This document shows positions 8,551 to 16,093 of a stretch of DNA of 64,000 nucleotides, in pieces. The translations under genes were made by a program, and so were the position numbers. The notes beneath the pieces are model-generated. The model had not been told where the DNA came from and did not search any database. It was given only the letters and a program-made list of their open reading frames with translations. Within the stretch, counting starts at the first letter, position 1. Every line of letters begins with the position of its first letter. This stretch comes from Flammeovirga sp. SJP92 (GTDB lineage Bacteria > Bacteroidota > Bacteroidia > Cytophagales > Flammeovirgaceae), in contig NZ_LQAQ01000015.1 of NCBI RefSeq assembly GCF_001583495.1, positions 248,001 through 312,000 on the forward strand. Reading direction: 5' to 3'.

Positions 8551-9897
8551 ATGAATAAACTAATTCTTTTCATTCTATTTCTTCCTTTGTTTACTAACGC
8601 ACAAAGTAGAAAAGAAGTCCAATTAATCCATCAAAAACAATTAGCTTTTAAAGCCGAAAAAGATGCAAAATTTAACAATAGTATAACAAGATTCCATAAC
8701 TTTTTAAAAGAAAAAAATCCTGAGAATTTTCGTCAAATCATAGAAACGGCTAAGGCTGATTCATTAGCTGACATCAAGAAAAGAGAAGAGAAAAAACTAT
8801 TGTACGCTCAGCTTCTTGATACTCTTGATCGGGACACCACAAAATTACGATTAGTTAACTCTAATTGGTCTGAAATTCCTGAATTACTCACTCAGTTTGA
8901 AAATCTAGATACTTTGATATTAACAGATAACCAATTAAAATCTATTTCTAAAAGATTCAAGTATTTGAAAAATCTCAAATATTTAGACCTTTCAAAAAAT
9001 GATTTTTCTGGACAAAGATTAAAATTTTCAAAACTTAAGCACATAGAATACCTCAACCTTAGTGAATGTAATTTGGAAAGGTTACCTAAAAAGTTAAGAA
9101 GATTAAAGAACCTTAAAACACTCGTTTTGTCTAATAATCCATTACAAGACACTAAAAGAATACAAAAATTAAAACATCTTGAAAGTTTAAATCTAAACAA
9201 AACTGTAGTACCCCTTGATCCTTACAGTATATGTAAACTCAAGATGCTGAAAAAATTGAACATGAATGAATGTGAGCTTTTAGAAATTCCGTCTAAGATA
9301 CAAGAACTGGAAAATCTAGAAAGTCTTGTACTTGCTCATAATAGAATCAGTGTTATACCAAATGAAATAGGTAATTTGAAAAAAATAAAGCATATCGTTG
9401 TATATCACAATGAAATTGAAGAAATACCAAACACATTCTTTCAATTAGCACAGTTACAGGAATTCGACATCTACCATAACAAAATTCAAACTATCCCAAA
9501 GGAAATCGGTCAGTTAAAAAATCTACATACTCTATTCTTGTCTTATAATAAGATTAAAGATTTACCCGAAGAGATGCAACAACTTACAAAGCTTGAAAAG
9601 CTATATCTTCACCACAATCAAATTGAATACATTTTTGATCTAAGTGCTTTTGAAAAACTTCAAATTTTACATCTTCAAAATAATCAACTAGATGTTTTCC
9701 CTAGTTCAATATTGAAGCTGGAAATGCTCATTGATCTTGATCTTTCAAACAATAAAATCACTTCTTTTCCAGTGGAACTAAACCAATTACAAAAGCTTGA
9801 AATGGTTAACCTATCAGATAACATGATAGAATTTGAGAAAAAATATAAGGAGAAATTTACTCCTATGAAGGATAAAGGTATTTTGGTCAACCTATAA
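8551..9897 (+). CDS. Exported leucine-rich repeat protein
   Basis: A 448-residue protein with a signal peptide (MNKLILFILFLPLFTNAQ), a lysine-rich charged region to about 95, and then about 13-14 leucine-rich repeats of 22-24 residues (pattern LxxLxxLxLxxNxLxxIP) from about 100 to the end. The repeats resemble the bacterial small LRR type found in binding proteins. There is no sorting domain, catalytic domain or membrane anchor, so it is probably periplasmic or exported. The terminator immediately upstream suggests its expression is separate from, or attenuated after, the M56 operon. The ligand is unknown. Confidence 0.85.
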   Translation: MNKLILFILFLPLFTNAQSRKEVQLIHQKQLAFKAEKDAKFNNSITRFHNFLKEKNPENFRQIIETAKADSLADIKKREEKKLLYAQLLDTLDRDTTKLRLVNSNWSEIPELLTQFENLDTLILTDNQLKSISKRFKYLKNLKYLDLSKNDFSGQRLKFSKLKHIEYLNLSECNLERLPKKLRRLKNLKTLVLSNNPLQDTKRIQKLKHLESLNLNKTVVPLDPYSICKLKMLKKLNMNECELLEIPSKIQELENLESLVLAHNRISVIPNEIGNLKKIKHIVVYHNEIEEIPNTFFQLAQLQEFDIYHNKIQTIPKEIGQLKNLHTLFLSYNKIKDLPEEMQQLTKLEKLYLHHNQIEYIFDLSAFEKLQILHLQNNQLDVFPSSILKLEMLIDLDLSNNKITSFPVELNQLQKLEMVNLSDNMIEFEKKYKEKFTPMKDKGILVNL

Positions 9898-9902
9898 AAA
9901 AG

Positions 9903-9934
9903 AAAGGTTACTCTTTTAAAGAAGAGTAACCTTT
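9903..9934. terminator. Bidirectional terminator between convergent genes
   Basis: A 13-bp perfect stem (9903-9915 with 9922-9934) and a 6-base loop, with A and T tracts on either side. It serves the LRR gene on the plus strand and the YiaA/B-like gene on the minus strand. Confidence 0.85.
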
Positions 9935-9942
9935 TATACTAT

Positions 9943-10338
9943 TTAAGAACTTTCATATTTTGCAATATCGCGGGTATTTTTCTGAACTGTGATAGCTCCA
10001 AATATGGATAGAATAAAGCCAAAAGCGTAGAAACCTTTCTCACTTGGCAATAAATCCGCATTGAACAACCCTACACCTAACAACAATATTGATGCGATCA
10101 ATGAAAACCAACTGAAACCAAAATAAACATTGGTCATTGGTATAAATTCTTGTTTATCTCTTACACATTTCTGGACTGAGATGGCTGAAAATAATGCAAA
10201 CAGTAAAACTACTAGGTAATACCCTTTTTCATTCAATTCCATTTCAGCTCTAAATAATCCAATTGCATAGCCCAATACACCAATTCCAGTGGCTACCCAT
10301 GAAGAAATCACATACGCATTTGACGGTTTCACGCTCAT
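9943..10338 (-). CDS. YiaA/YiaB family inner-membrane protein
   Basis: A 131-residue protein made of two repeats of a two-helix unit. Each repeat has two membrane segments and ends with a similar signature: FALFSAISVQKCVRD at about 47-61 and LSIFGAITVQKNTRD at about 109-123. This duplicated architecture is that of the YiaA/YiaB family. Its function is unknown. The gene stands alone and is divergent from hemA. Confidence 0.88.
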   Translation of the reverse strand: MSVKPSNAYVISSWVATGIGVLGYAIGLFRAEMELNEKGYYLVVLLFALFSAISVQKCVRDKQEFIPMTNVYFGFSWFSLIASILLLGVGLFNADLLPSEKGFYAFGFILSIFGAITVQKNTRDIAKYESS

Positions 10339-10595
10339 AGTTAATTTGTTTAGAGTTAAGTTATAATGGCCTCTTCTATCTTATTAAGAGGCTTAAAGAC
10401 GTAGTTGAGGGTTTTTAACGAGTGTTTAATAATAAATGTTTATTCACTCACTCGTAAAAAATGTTAAAGCATCAACAATAGGTCTTTTTATTGGAAATAT
10501 GCAAATTAACAATTTCTGCGAAAAAGCAGTTTAAAACCCCATATAAAACTCAATGCCTATTGAAATATAGCATAGTAAAGCAGAAGGTGGACATC
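10339..10595. other. Divergent intergenic region between yiaA-like gene and hemA
   Basis: Contains a 7-bp inverted repeat GCCTCTT/AAGAGGC at 10369-10375 and 10386-10392 in the leader of the minus-strand gene, and an imperfect repeat of ACGAGTG/CACTCACTCGT around 10419-10456. I see no ORF. The functions of these short repeats are unclear. Confidence 0.35.
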
Positions 10596-10603
10596 TACCT
10601 TTG
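10596..10603 (+). promoter_or_regulatory. -7 box, probable hemA promoter
   Basis: TACCTTTG is an exact TAnnTTTG element 80 bases before the hemA ATG. No clear -33 element is seen at the expected distance. Confidence 0.4.
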
Positions 10604-10682
10604 TAGAGTAATAAAAATATTTGCAACATTATTATTACACTACTTTCTTATACCATACTTCTCACACTAAAATTATTATACC

Positions 10683-11717
10683 ATGACAGCCGAATTAAAA
10701 CTCTTTTCTATTTCACATGCGAAAGCAAATGTTGATATCCGTGAAAAATTTGCCCTTAATAACCAAGAAATTAGACATTTACTTCATCAGCTGAAAGTTG
10801 TTCTTTCCATTAATGAAGCAATGATTTATAGTTCGTGTAACCGTACTGAGATATATTACAGTTCTGATACCCTAAAAACCAATGACATTTTACAAGTACT
10901 TTGTGCGTATAAATGTCTTATTCCTTCAGAGAAGTATAAGGAATACGTAGAAGTGAAAGAAGGTAAAGATACTGTCAAACACTTGTTGTGTACTGGTATT
11001 GGCTTAAACTCTACTTTATTGGGTGATCATCAAGTTTTTGGTCAACTCAAAAAATCTTTTGAAATAGCCAAAGAAGAAGGAATGAGCAAAGTGGTGTTGA
11101 GCAGATTGATGGATCGTTTTATTCATTTCTACCAGAGAGTATCTTCAGAAACAGAGTACAATTATGGTATAACTTCCAACTCGTACGCAGCGGCTAATAT
11201 TATTCAGAAGGAGTACAATAAGAATTCAAATAAGAAAGTATTAATTATTGGTGTGGGAGAAATGGGAAGTGATGTCTGTTACTTCTTAAACAAATTCAAC
11301 ACTAAAAATGTGTGGGTTACAAATAGAACTATGAAAAAAGCTAAGGAAATGAGCAGAACTTATGGTTTTAATTGTATTGATTATGGTTTACATTCCAAAA
11401 AACTCCACATGTTTGACATTGTATTGACCACTGCTCGTCAGCAGGCCCATTCTTATAAATCAATACACTTTAATAATAAACCACCTCAACTTGTAATTGA
11501 CCTTTGTTCTCCTAGAACCGTTTCCACTGAGATCTGCAGTTTAGGTACAAAGCTTTTAAACGTGGATGATTTAGGACAGCAGACGGATCATACTATTCTA
11601 AAAAGGAAAAGAACAATCCCGCAAGTAGAAAGTATTATTAGTGAGGAAACCCATTATTTCACGGAGAATTTTAATCAAGCTGTCTATATTCCTTCAATCA
11701 GTCAAGCTACGGCATAA
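10683..11717 (+). CDS. hemA: Glutamyl-tRNA reductase, short form
   Basis: Catalyses NADPH-dependent reduction of glutamyl-tRNA to glutamate-1-semialdehyde, the first step of C5 heme synthesis. The catalytic domain shows Cys52 in SCNRTEIYY and His100 followed by the STLLGDHQVFGQ motif. The NADPH domain has GVGEMGSD at about 190-197. At 344 residues it is about 70 shorter than usual: the sequence stops after the DDL...VESII segment, so most of the helical dimerisation domain is missing. The stop is followed directly by a globin gene 35 bases on, not by out-of-frame remnants, so this looks like a natural short form. It may be a second copy dedicated to the globin. Confidence 0.88.
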   Translation: MTAELKLFSISHAKANVDIREKFALNNQEIRHLLHQLKVVLSINEAMIYSSCNRTEIYYSSDTLKTNDILQVLCAYKCLIPSEKYKEYVEVKEGKDTVKHLLCTGIGLNSTLLGDHQVFGQLKKSFEIAKEEGMSKVVLSRLMDRFIHFYQRVSSETEYNYGITSNSYAAANIIQKEYNKNSNKKVLIIGVGEMGSDVCYFLNKFNTKNVWVTNRTMKKAKEMSRTYGFNCIDYGLHSKKLHMFDIVLTTARQQAHSYKSIHFNNKPPQLVIDLCSPRTVSTEICSLGTKLLNVDDLGQQTDHTILKRKRTIPQVESIISEETHYFTENFNQAVYIPSISQATA

Positions 11718-11752
11718 ATTAAGATTCCTCACTACTTTAATAAACTAATAAC

Positions 11753-12229
11753 ATGGGTTTTATAGGCTCACTATTAGGGAAAAAGAAGAACAGTCCAAAA
11801 GATTTAGTTTCAAATAAACAGATTGAACTCGTTCAAAACTCTTTTACTTTAATAACACCACATAGAGGACAGGTTTCAGAATTATTTTTCTCAAAGCTAT
11901 TTAAAATTGACAGTTCTTTGGAGTCTTCGTTAATGGTTGACCCAAAGGACCAAGAACGCAGACTCATTCCTATGTTGTCTGCTGTTGTAAATGGCCTGGT
12001 AGATTTTGAGTTGATAATACCTATCCTGCAGGATTTCGGAAGAACTCATGTAGAATATAATATACAGGAAAAACATTATGAAGCTGTCCAAAAGGCTTTA
12101 TTTTATGCATTACAAACCGTACTTCAAGAGAAGTGGACAAGTGAAGTTGATGATGCTTGGAGTAATATTTTTTCGGTTTTGACGAATATAATGAAAGAGG
12201 CGGCTAATGAGATTGAAAAAGCAAGTTAA
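11753..12229 (+). CDS. Single-domain bacterial globin
   Basis: A 158-residue globin-fold protein of the bacterial haemoglobin/flavohaemoglobin-globin group without a reductase domain. The F-helix region NIQEKHYEAVQKAL places the proximal haem ligand at His108, and the following EKWTSEVDDAWSNIF is typical of the G/H helices. The CD-corner position that usually holds Phe appears to be Leu60 (SSLESSLMVD), which is unusual. The first 15 residues are a basic tail. The gene follows hemA on the same strand with 35 bases between, so haem supply and globin are probably co-expressed. The role may be oxygen or nitric oxide binding; unproven. Confidence 0.75.
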   Translation: MGFIGSLLGKKKNSPKDLVSNKQIELVQNSFTLITPHRGQVSELFFSKLFKIDSSLESSLMVDPKDQERRLIPMLSAVVNGLVDFELIIPILQDFGRTHVEYNIQEKHYEAVQKALFYALQTVLQEKWTSEVDDAWSNIFSVLTNIMKEAANEIEKAS

Positions 12230-12269
12230 CCTCCCCCTTGGAACTTTTAATAATCTGATAACTACACAC

Positions 12270-12334
12270 AAAAAAGGAATGTTGGCCAACTTTTCACTGC
12301 TAGAATAATTACAACCCGGCCGACTTCCTTTTTT
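12270..12334. terminator. Large-loop terminator between convergent genes
   Basis: Arms AAAAAAGGAA plus GTTGGCC (12270-12287, one bulged T) pair with GGCCGAC plus TTCCTTTTTT (12318-12334), leaving a 30-base loop. It can act in both directions for the globin gene and the converging Rossmann-fold gene. The large loop lowers certainty. Confidence 0.6.
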
Positions 12335-12353
12335 TCCACCAAAAATTCTCAAC

Positions 12354-13031
12354 CTAATATAAGGCTGCTTTGTTGATATCATGATTCTCTAAATGAGTTG
12401 CTGAGTACCCATTTTTCACTACTGAGATCATCGCTTTACCCAATCTAGATGTTGTAGTGATACTGCTTGGAAATAGTTTATCCAATACAGGAAAGAAAGG
12501 TGATATAAATGAGTAAATCATTTTATACAACGGTACTTTAGAAGATACTCCTTTTTCAGGTTGTATAAACCCAGGCCTAAACATAAATGCTTTCTCAAAA
12601 GGCATTTCTAAAATTGCATTTTCAGTTTTACCTTTCACATTGGCCCAATTCATTGATGAATTTTCCTCCGTTGAGGTTCCAGCTCCAGAAACATAACAAA
12701 AAGTCATATCTGGATTAAGCGGTAAGGCAATTTCTGCAAAATGAAGTGTAAGATCATATGTCACTTGATGGTACTTTTCATTGGAGATACCTGCCGATGA
12801 AATACCTAAGCAAAAATAGCAAGCATTATAGCCTGACATATGTGGGATGACAGATGAAAAATCTGAGAAATCTTTATGGATTACTTCATGTAATTTTGGG
12901 TGCTTGATTCCTGTTGTCTCTCTAACAATAATCAAAACTTTTTCGACATCATTACTATCAAGGCATTCTAATAAAACGCCTTTGCCTACCATCCCTGTAG
13001 CTCCTGTAATGATTACTTTAATTTTCTCCAT
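12354..13031 (-). CDS. NAD(P)-binding Rossmann-fold protein (epimerase/HTATIP2-like)
   Basis: A 225-residue short-chain dehydrogenase/NAD(P)H-binding family protein. The N-terminal dinucleotide motif is TGATGMVGKG at about 9-18. CYFCLGISSAG at about 70-80 and the FCYVSGAGTS strand at about 110-120 fit the atypical SDR group related to HTATIP2/TIC62. The catalytic Tyr is not in a clear YxxxK, so enzymatic activity is uncertain. It is a single gene. Confidence 0.8.
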   Translation of the reverse strand: MEKIKVIITGATGMVGKGVLLECLDSNDVEKVLIIVRETTGIKHPKLHEVIHKDFSDFSSVIPHMSGYNACYFCLGISSAGISNEKYHQVTYDLTLHFAEIALPLNPDMTFCYVSGAGTSTEENSSMNWANVKGKTENAILEMPFEKAFMFRPGFIQPEKGVSSKVPLYKMIYSFISPFFPVLDKLFPSSITTTSRLGKAMISVVKNGYSATHLENHDINKAALY

Positions 13032-13071
13032 GCTAGTAGTTTATTCAATTAGTAATTTAAATTCAAGATAA

Positions 13072-13377
13072 ACCTCTTGAAAAGCAGTAATAGATTGATT
13101 CTTTATTTTCTAACGTAGAAGTTAATAATAAATTATCTTATAAGCATCATCATTGTTAATTAAAGTTTTTGTTTTAAACATCCTAAAGAAATACCTGTAA
13201 CCGAAGCTCGTTCATCGGTTTTTACAGTAGACATAGCTATTGTTCGCATTTCTATTTCAAGCCAAAAATTCATCATCCGAAACAAAAATCATCTCTATAA
13301 CAAGCTACAATGCAATCTTATGTTAATAGAAATGAAAAATACTATAGAAAAGTAAAATTTAAGTAACATCGTTTTTT
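13072..13377. other. Divergent intergenic region without genes
   Basis: About 350 bases separate the Rossmann-fold gene and the small membrane gene. A hairpin-like element (CTGTAACCGA near 13195 with TCGGTTTTTACAG near 13220) is imperfect because of a 3-base bulge. I see no ORF here. Confidence 0.3.
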
Positions 13378-13385
13378 TATTTTTG
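13378..13385 (+). promoter_or_regulatory. -7 box of the 65-residue membrane protein gene
   Basis: TATTTTTG matches TAnnTTTG and lies 37 bases before the ATG, a good distance for a short leader. It supports expression of this small gene. Confidence 0.45.
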
Positions 13386-13422
13386 TAATTGTAACAGTTT
13401 TAGGATTCATTATTATAAATAA

Positions 13423-13620
13423 ATGGAAAAATTCATCATTGGCTTAATTGTGCTCACATTGCTTAGTTTAGGAACTATACAGTTTACTTCTTTATTCAAA
13501 TATCTAGGTTTAGATAAGTTAGAAGCTGTGGCACTTTCATTTTTAATCACAACTTTCTTATTGGCCAGTATTGCCAAGATTATGGTTTCATATTTAGGAT
13601 TTCATCCATTATTTTTCTAG
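13423..13620 (+). CDS. Small hypothetical membrane protein
   Basis: A 65-residue protein with two hydrophobic helices (about 4-22 and 36-58) joined by a short polar loop KYLGLDKLEA. It has no recognised motif. A -7 box lies just upstream and no overlapping gene competes. It ends 8 bases from the stop of the convergent phosphopantetheinyl transferase. Confidence 0.6.
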   Translation: MEKFIIGLIVLTLLSLGTIQFTSLFKYLGLDKLEAVALSFLITTFLLASIAKIMVSYLGFHPLFF

Positions 13621-13628
13621 GATGATTT

Positions 13629-14240
13629 TTATTGAAAACAAATAGCAACAACCAGTTCATTTCCTATTGTTTTCAAATCAAACTTCCAATGATTCTCCCC
13701 ATCTATTTGAAGCACCCATTGTCCATCTATATACCAAAAAGTAAATGTATCAAGCAAATACGATTTATCTGTTGCTTTGATGAAGGCTTCTTTCATGGTA
13801 AATAATTGAAATAAGGCAAGTTTTCTCTGTGCGTCATCTTTTATTGACTTTACTTCTTTCAATTCTTGCGTCGATAAAAACCATTTTAATTTCTCTTCAT
13901 CTAATGCAGAAATAGGCTCTAAATCTACCCCTACTTCATTATTGGAAATTGCTAAAACAATGTATCCATTACTATGAGATAAATTAAAGTAAAATTCTCC
14001 GTATATTTTTGAAAGGAATGGCTTTCCATTTTCAGAATAAGACAATGAGATCTGCTTGGGTTCAACGCCTAATTCTTTAGCAAGCGTATATTTCAAAAAA
14101 GTCCTGGCAGTCAAAAACTCTTCTCTTTTTATATCAGATATAAATCTTTTATAACGTTTCAATTCCTCACCGTCCAACAATGCTAGTTCCCCTTTTACAG
14201 CATCAACAGTAGTGGTTATAATTTTGTAGGGTTTATTCAT
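13629..14240 (-). CDS. 4'-phosphopantetheinyl transferase superfamily protein
   Basis: A 203-residue Sfp-type transferase that moves the 4'-phosphopantetheine arm of CoA onto a serine of a carrier protein. The two magnesium/CoA-binding motifs are present: NEVGVDLEPI at about 104-113 and FTMKEAFIKATDK at about 146-158. The start ATG at 14240 is preferred over a TTG one codon upstream. No carrier protein, polyketide or peptide synthetase gene is in the window, so it may serve fatty acid synthesis or a distant cluster. Confidence 0.88.
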   Translation of the reverse strand: MNKPYKIITTTVDAVKGELALLDGEELKRYKRFISDIKREEFLTARTFLKYTLAKELGVEPKQISLSYSENGKPFLSKIYGEFYFNLSHSNGYIVLAISNNEVGVDLEPISALDEEKLKWFLSTQELKEVKSIKDDAQRKLALFQLFTMKEAFIKATDKSYLLDTFTFWYIDGQWVLQIDGENHWKFDLKTIGNELVVAICFQ

Positions 14241-14301
14241 CAATTAAGCATTTTCAATTAAAACGAAAAGCTAATATAACAAGAAGATTTTTTAAAAACA
14301 T

Positions 14302-14333
14302 GAAGGGCTACCATTCAATAATGATAACCCTTC
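14302..14333 (-). terminator. Terminator after the lipoprotein gene
   Basis: Arms 14302-14315 and 14320-14333 form a 14-bp stem that is complete only on the minus-strand transcript (two G-U pairs), with a T-rich tract after it. It lies 19 bases beyond the stop at 14353. Confidence 0.75.
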
Positions 14334-14352
14334 AAACATTTTTGGGAACTGA

Positions 14353-15939
14353 TTATTCTACTATACCATAACCGATATATTCATAAGTTCCTCCATCAAT
14401 TTTTCTTTTCACTCTATAATGGTTTTGACCACCTACCATATCAATATAATCGATTGAATTTCCATTAGCATCTGAATGTAGATCTCTGTAAGAAACATTA
14501 CCATCCGAACTTTTTACAGATAGTAAATTGACCAAAGCAGTTGGGTGCTCTTCATTGATATCAGTGCCTTTATAAATTGTGATTTCATAACGTTCTTCTG
14601 GATTAATAGAAGAAGCAAATTCAATTACACCTTCTGTTTGTCCATTAACTCTCTGCTTCAATTTTACTTTTAAAGGTTCCGCAATAATATCTTCAAAATA
14701 AGTGATAGAAGTTTCAGATGTTGTTCCTGTATAAGCAGCAGTACCAATATTGGATACAACATAGTAATCTCCACCTTTATCTTCTGTTCCTTGGAACATT
14801 CTGATGTGGTAATCAGAAACTAATAATTCATTGTATTTTAATTGACGAACATCTGAGTAAAAAACCGACTCACTTTTAGATTGATATTCGACCAATTGCG
14901 TCACCTCACCTTCGTTGTATTGAATATGATTTGATATATACAATCCTACTGAAGAGTTTTGTGAAGGGTTATGATCACCTGAATGCATTTGATATCCAAT
15001 CAGAGTATAACCATTTCTTCTTTCCTGCAAGCGGACCGTACCTTTGTAGCTTTTATTTTTCTCGTTGTCAAAAACATAATCATTGTAACTACCAGTCAAT
15101 TCGTTACCACCTACATCTCCCCTGCCGATTTCTAATCCAGCAGTTGATTCTTCAGTAACGGTCATAAAACCATTGTCAATAGCCATAGGGTCAGTGAAGT
15201 CAGAAAGATTGGCAAAAGAAATATTTCCCGTTGTCTCATTCCCAAATTTTAAAATAGGAGGCAGACTTACAATTACTTCATTAATGAGCGAACCTGTTGC
15301 GGCACTACCTGTAATAATACTTGGGTAATATTCTTTACTGTCTTCTTTTTCTATAAGTTTCACTGCAACCAACATTTGACTTGCATTTTCACGAGGCAAC
15401 ATTACTGTTTCTGCTACAATACTTGAATCTTTATCATAAAGTGGGTAATTCTTCTCACCAGACTGAACAAAAGCATTTTCACCCAAATCAGTAAAAACAT
15501 TAATTGAATAAGGCTCTTCGCTATTCAGTAACACTCTAAGGTTGCGATTGGCTTTAACAAGGTCTTCAAACTGAATTGATTCCCCATTATCACTTTGGTG
15601 TACTTCCGTAACACTACTGGTCTGACCTGCTGGAATTGGGTTTAAAGTAAGATAAACTTCTTGTTCTGTCCCATCAAATAAGCCATTGTATATTTTTACA
15701 GCATTCTCTTCCGTAACAGCTTGATTGAGATTTACTCTAACAATAATTTTATCATTTTCATCCATTTCAATGTCCACTCGGCCACTTTTTGAAAATGATG
15801 CTATAGAATAGGTTGCGAATGTATTTACTTGAATAGGTAAAGTGGATGGTGAATCATCCAATTCGTCATGTGAACATGAGAATAATGCTAAAACTAAAAT
15901 ATTTAAAGCTATAAATTTTAATAGTTCTTGAATTTTCAT
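14353..15939 (-). CDS. Large lipoprotein of unknown function
   Basis: A 528-residue lipoprotein: signal peptide MKIQELLKFIALNILVLALF followed by the lipobox cysteine in FSCSHDELDD. An acidic stretch follows the cysteine, as in surface-exported lipoproteins of Bacteroidota. The mature part looks beta-rich, with repeated Ser/Thr/Gly strands, but I recognise no family. The ATG at 15939 is chosen because it precedes the signal peptide directly; a longer frame begins upstream with no export signal. It lies 154 bases downstream of an outer-membrane barrel gene on the same strand, so it may be that receptor's accessory lipoprotein. Confidence 0.7.
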   Translation of the reverse strand: MKIQELLKFIALNILVLALFSCSHDELDDSPSTLPIQVNTFATYSIASFSKSGRVDIEMDENDKIIVRVNLNQAVTEENAVKIYNGLFDGTEQEVYLTLNPIPAGQTSSVTEVHQSDNGESIQFEDLVKANRNLRVLLNSEEPYSINVFTDLGENAFVQSGEKNYPLYDKDSSIVAETVMLPRENASQMLVAVKLIEKEDSKEYYPSIITGSAATGSLINEVIVSLPPILKFGNETTGNISFANLSDFTDPMAIDNGFMTVTEESTAGLEIGRGDVGGNELTGSYNDYVFDNEKNKSYKGTVRLQERRNGYTLIGYQMHSGDHNPSQNSSVGLYISNHIQYNEGEVTQLVEYQSKSESVFYSDVRQLKYNELLVSDYHIRMFQGTEDKGGDYYVVSNIGTAAYTGTTSETSITYFEDIIAEPLKVKLKQRVNGQTEGVIEFASSINPEERYEITIYKGTDINEEHPTALVNLLSVKSSDGNVSYRDLHSDANGNSIDYIDMVGGQNHYRVKRKIDGGTYEYIGYGIVE

Positions 15940-16038
15940 AATCAATATCAATGTAGTATAAATAATAGTAGTAATACGAGGTGTATTCATTAGAATATGC
16001 ACCTTTCATTATGACGTATATTATGTTATACCGCATTT

Positions 16039-16068
16039 ATATTGTTTAAGTTTAAACATTAACAATAT
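16039..16068. repeat. Inverted repeat between receptor and lipoprotein genes
   Basis: ATATTGTT (16039-16046) and AACAATAT (16061-16068) are perfect 8-bp arms around a 14-base loop that is itself partly palindromic. No T run follows. It may affect messenger processing or the lipoprotein promoter. Confidence 0.35.
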
Positions 16069-16093
16069 TTTACACAGTTACAGTAACGATATT

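Noticed and set aside
12110-12382. Minus-strand frame spanning the globin end and the following gene end
   Set aside because: It overlaps two real genes and the terminator between them; composition is that of an antisense shadow.
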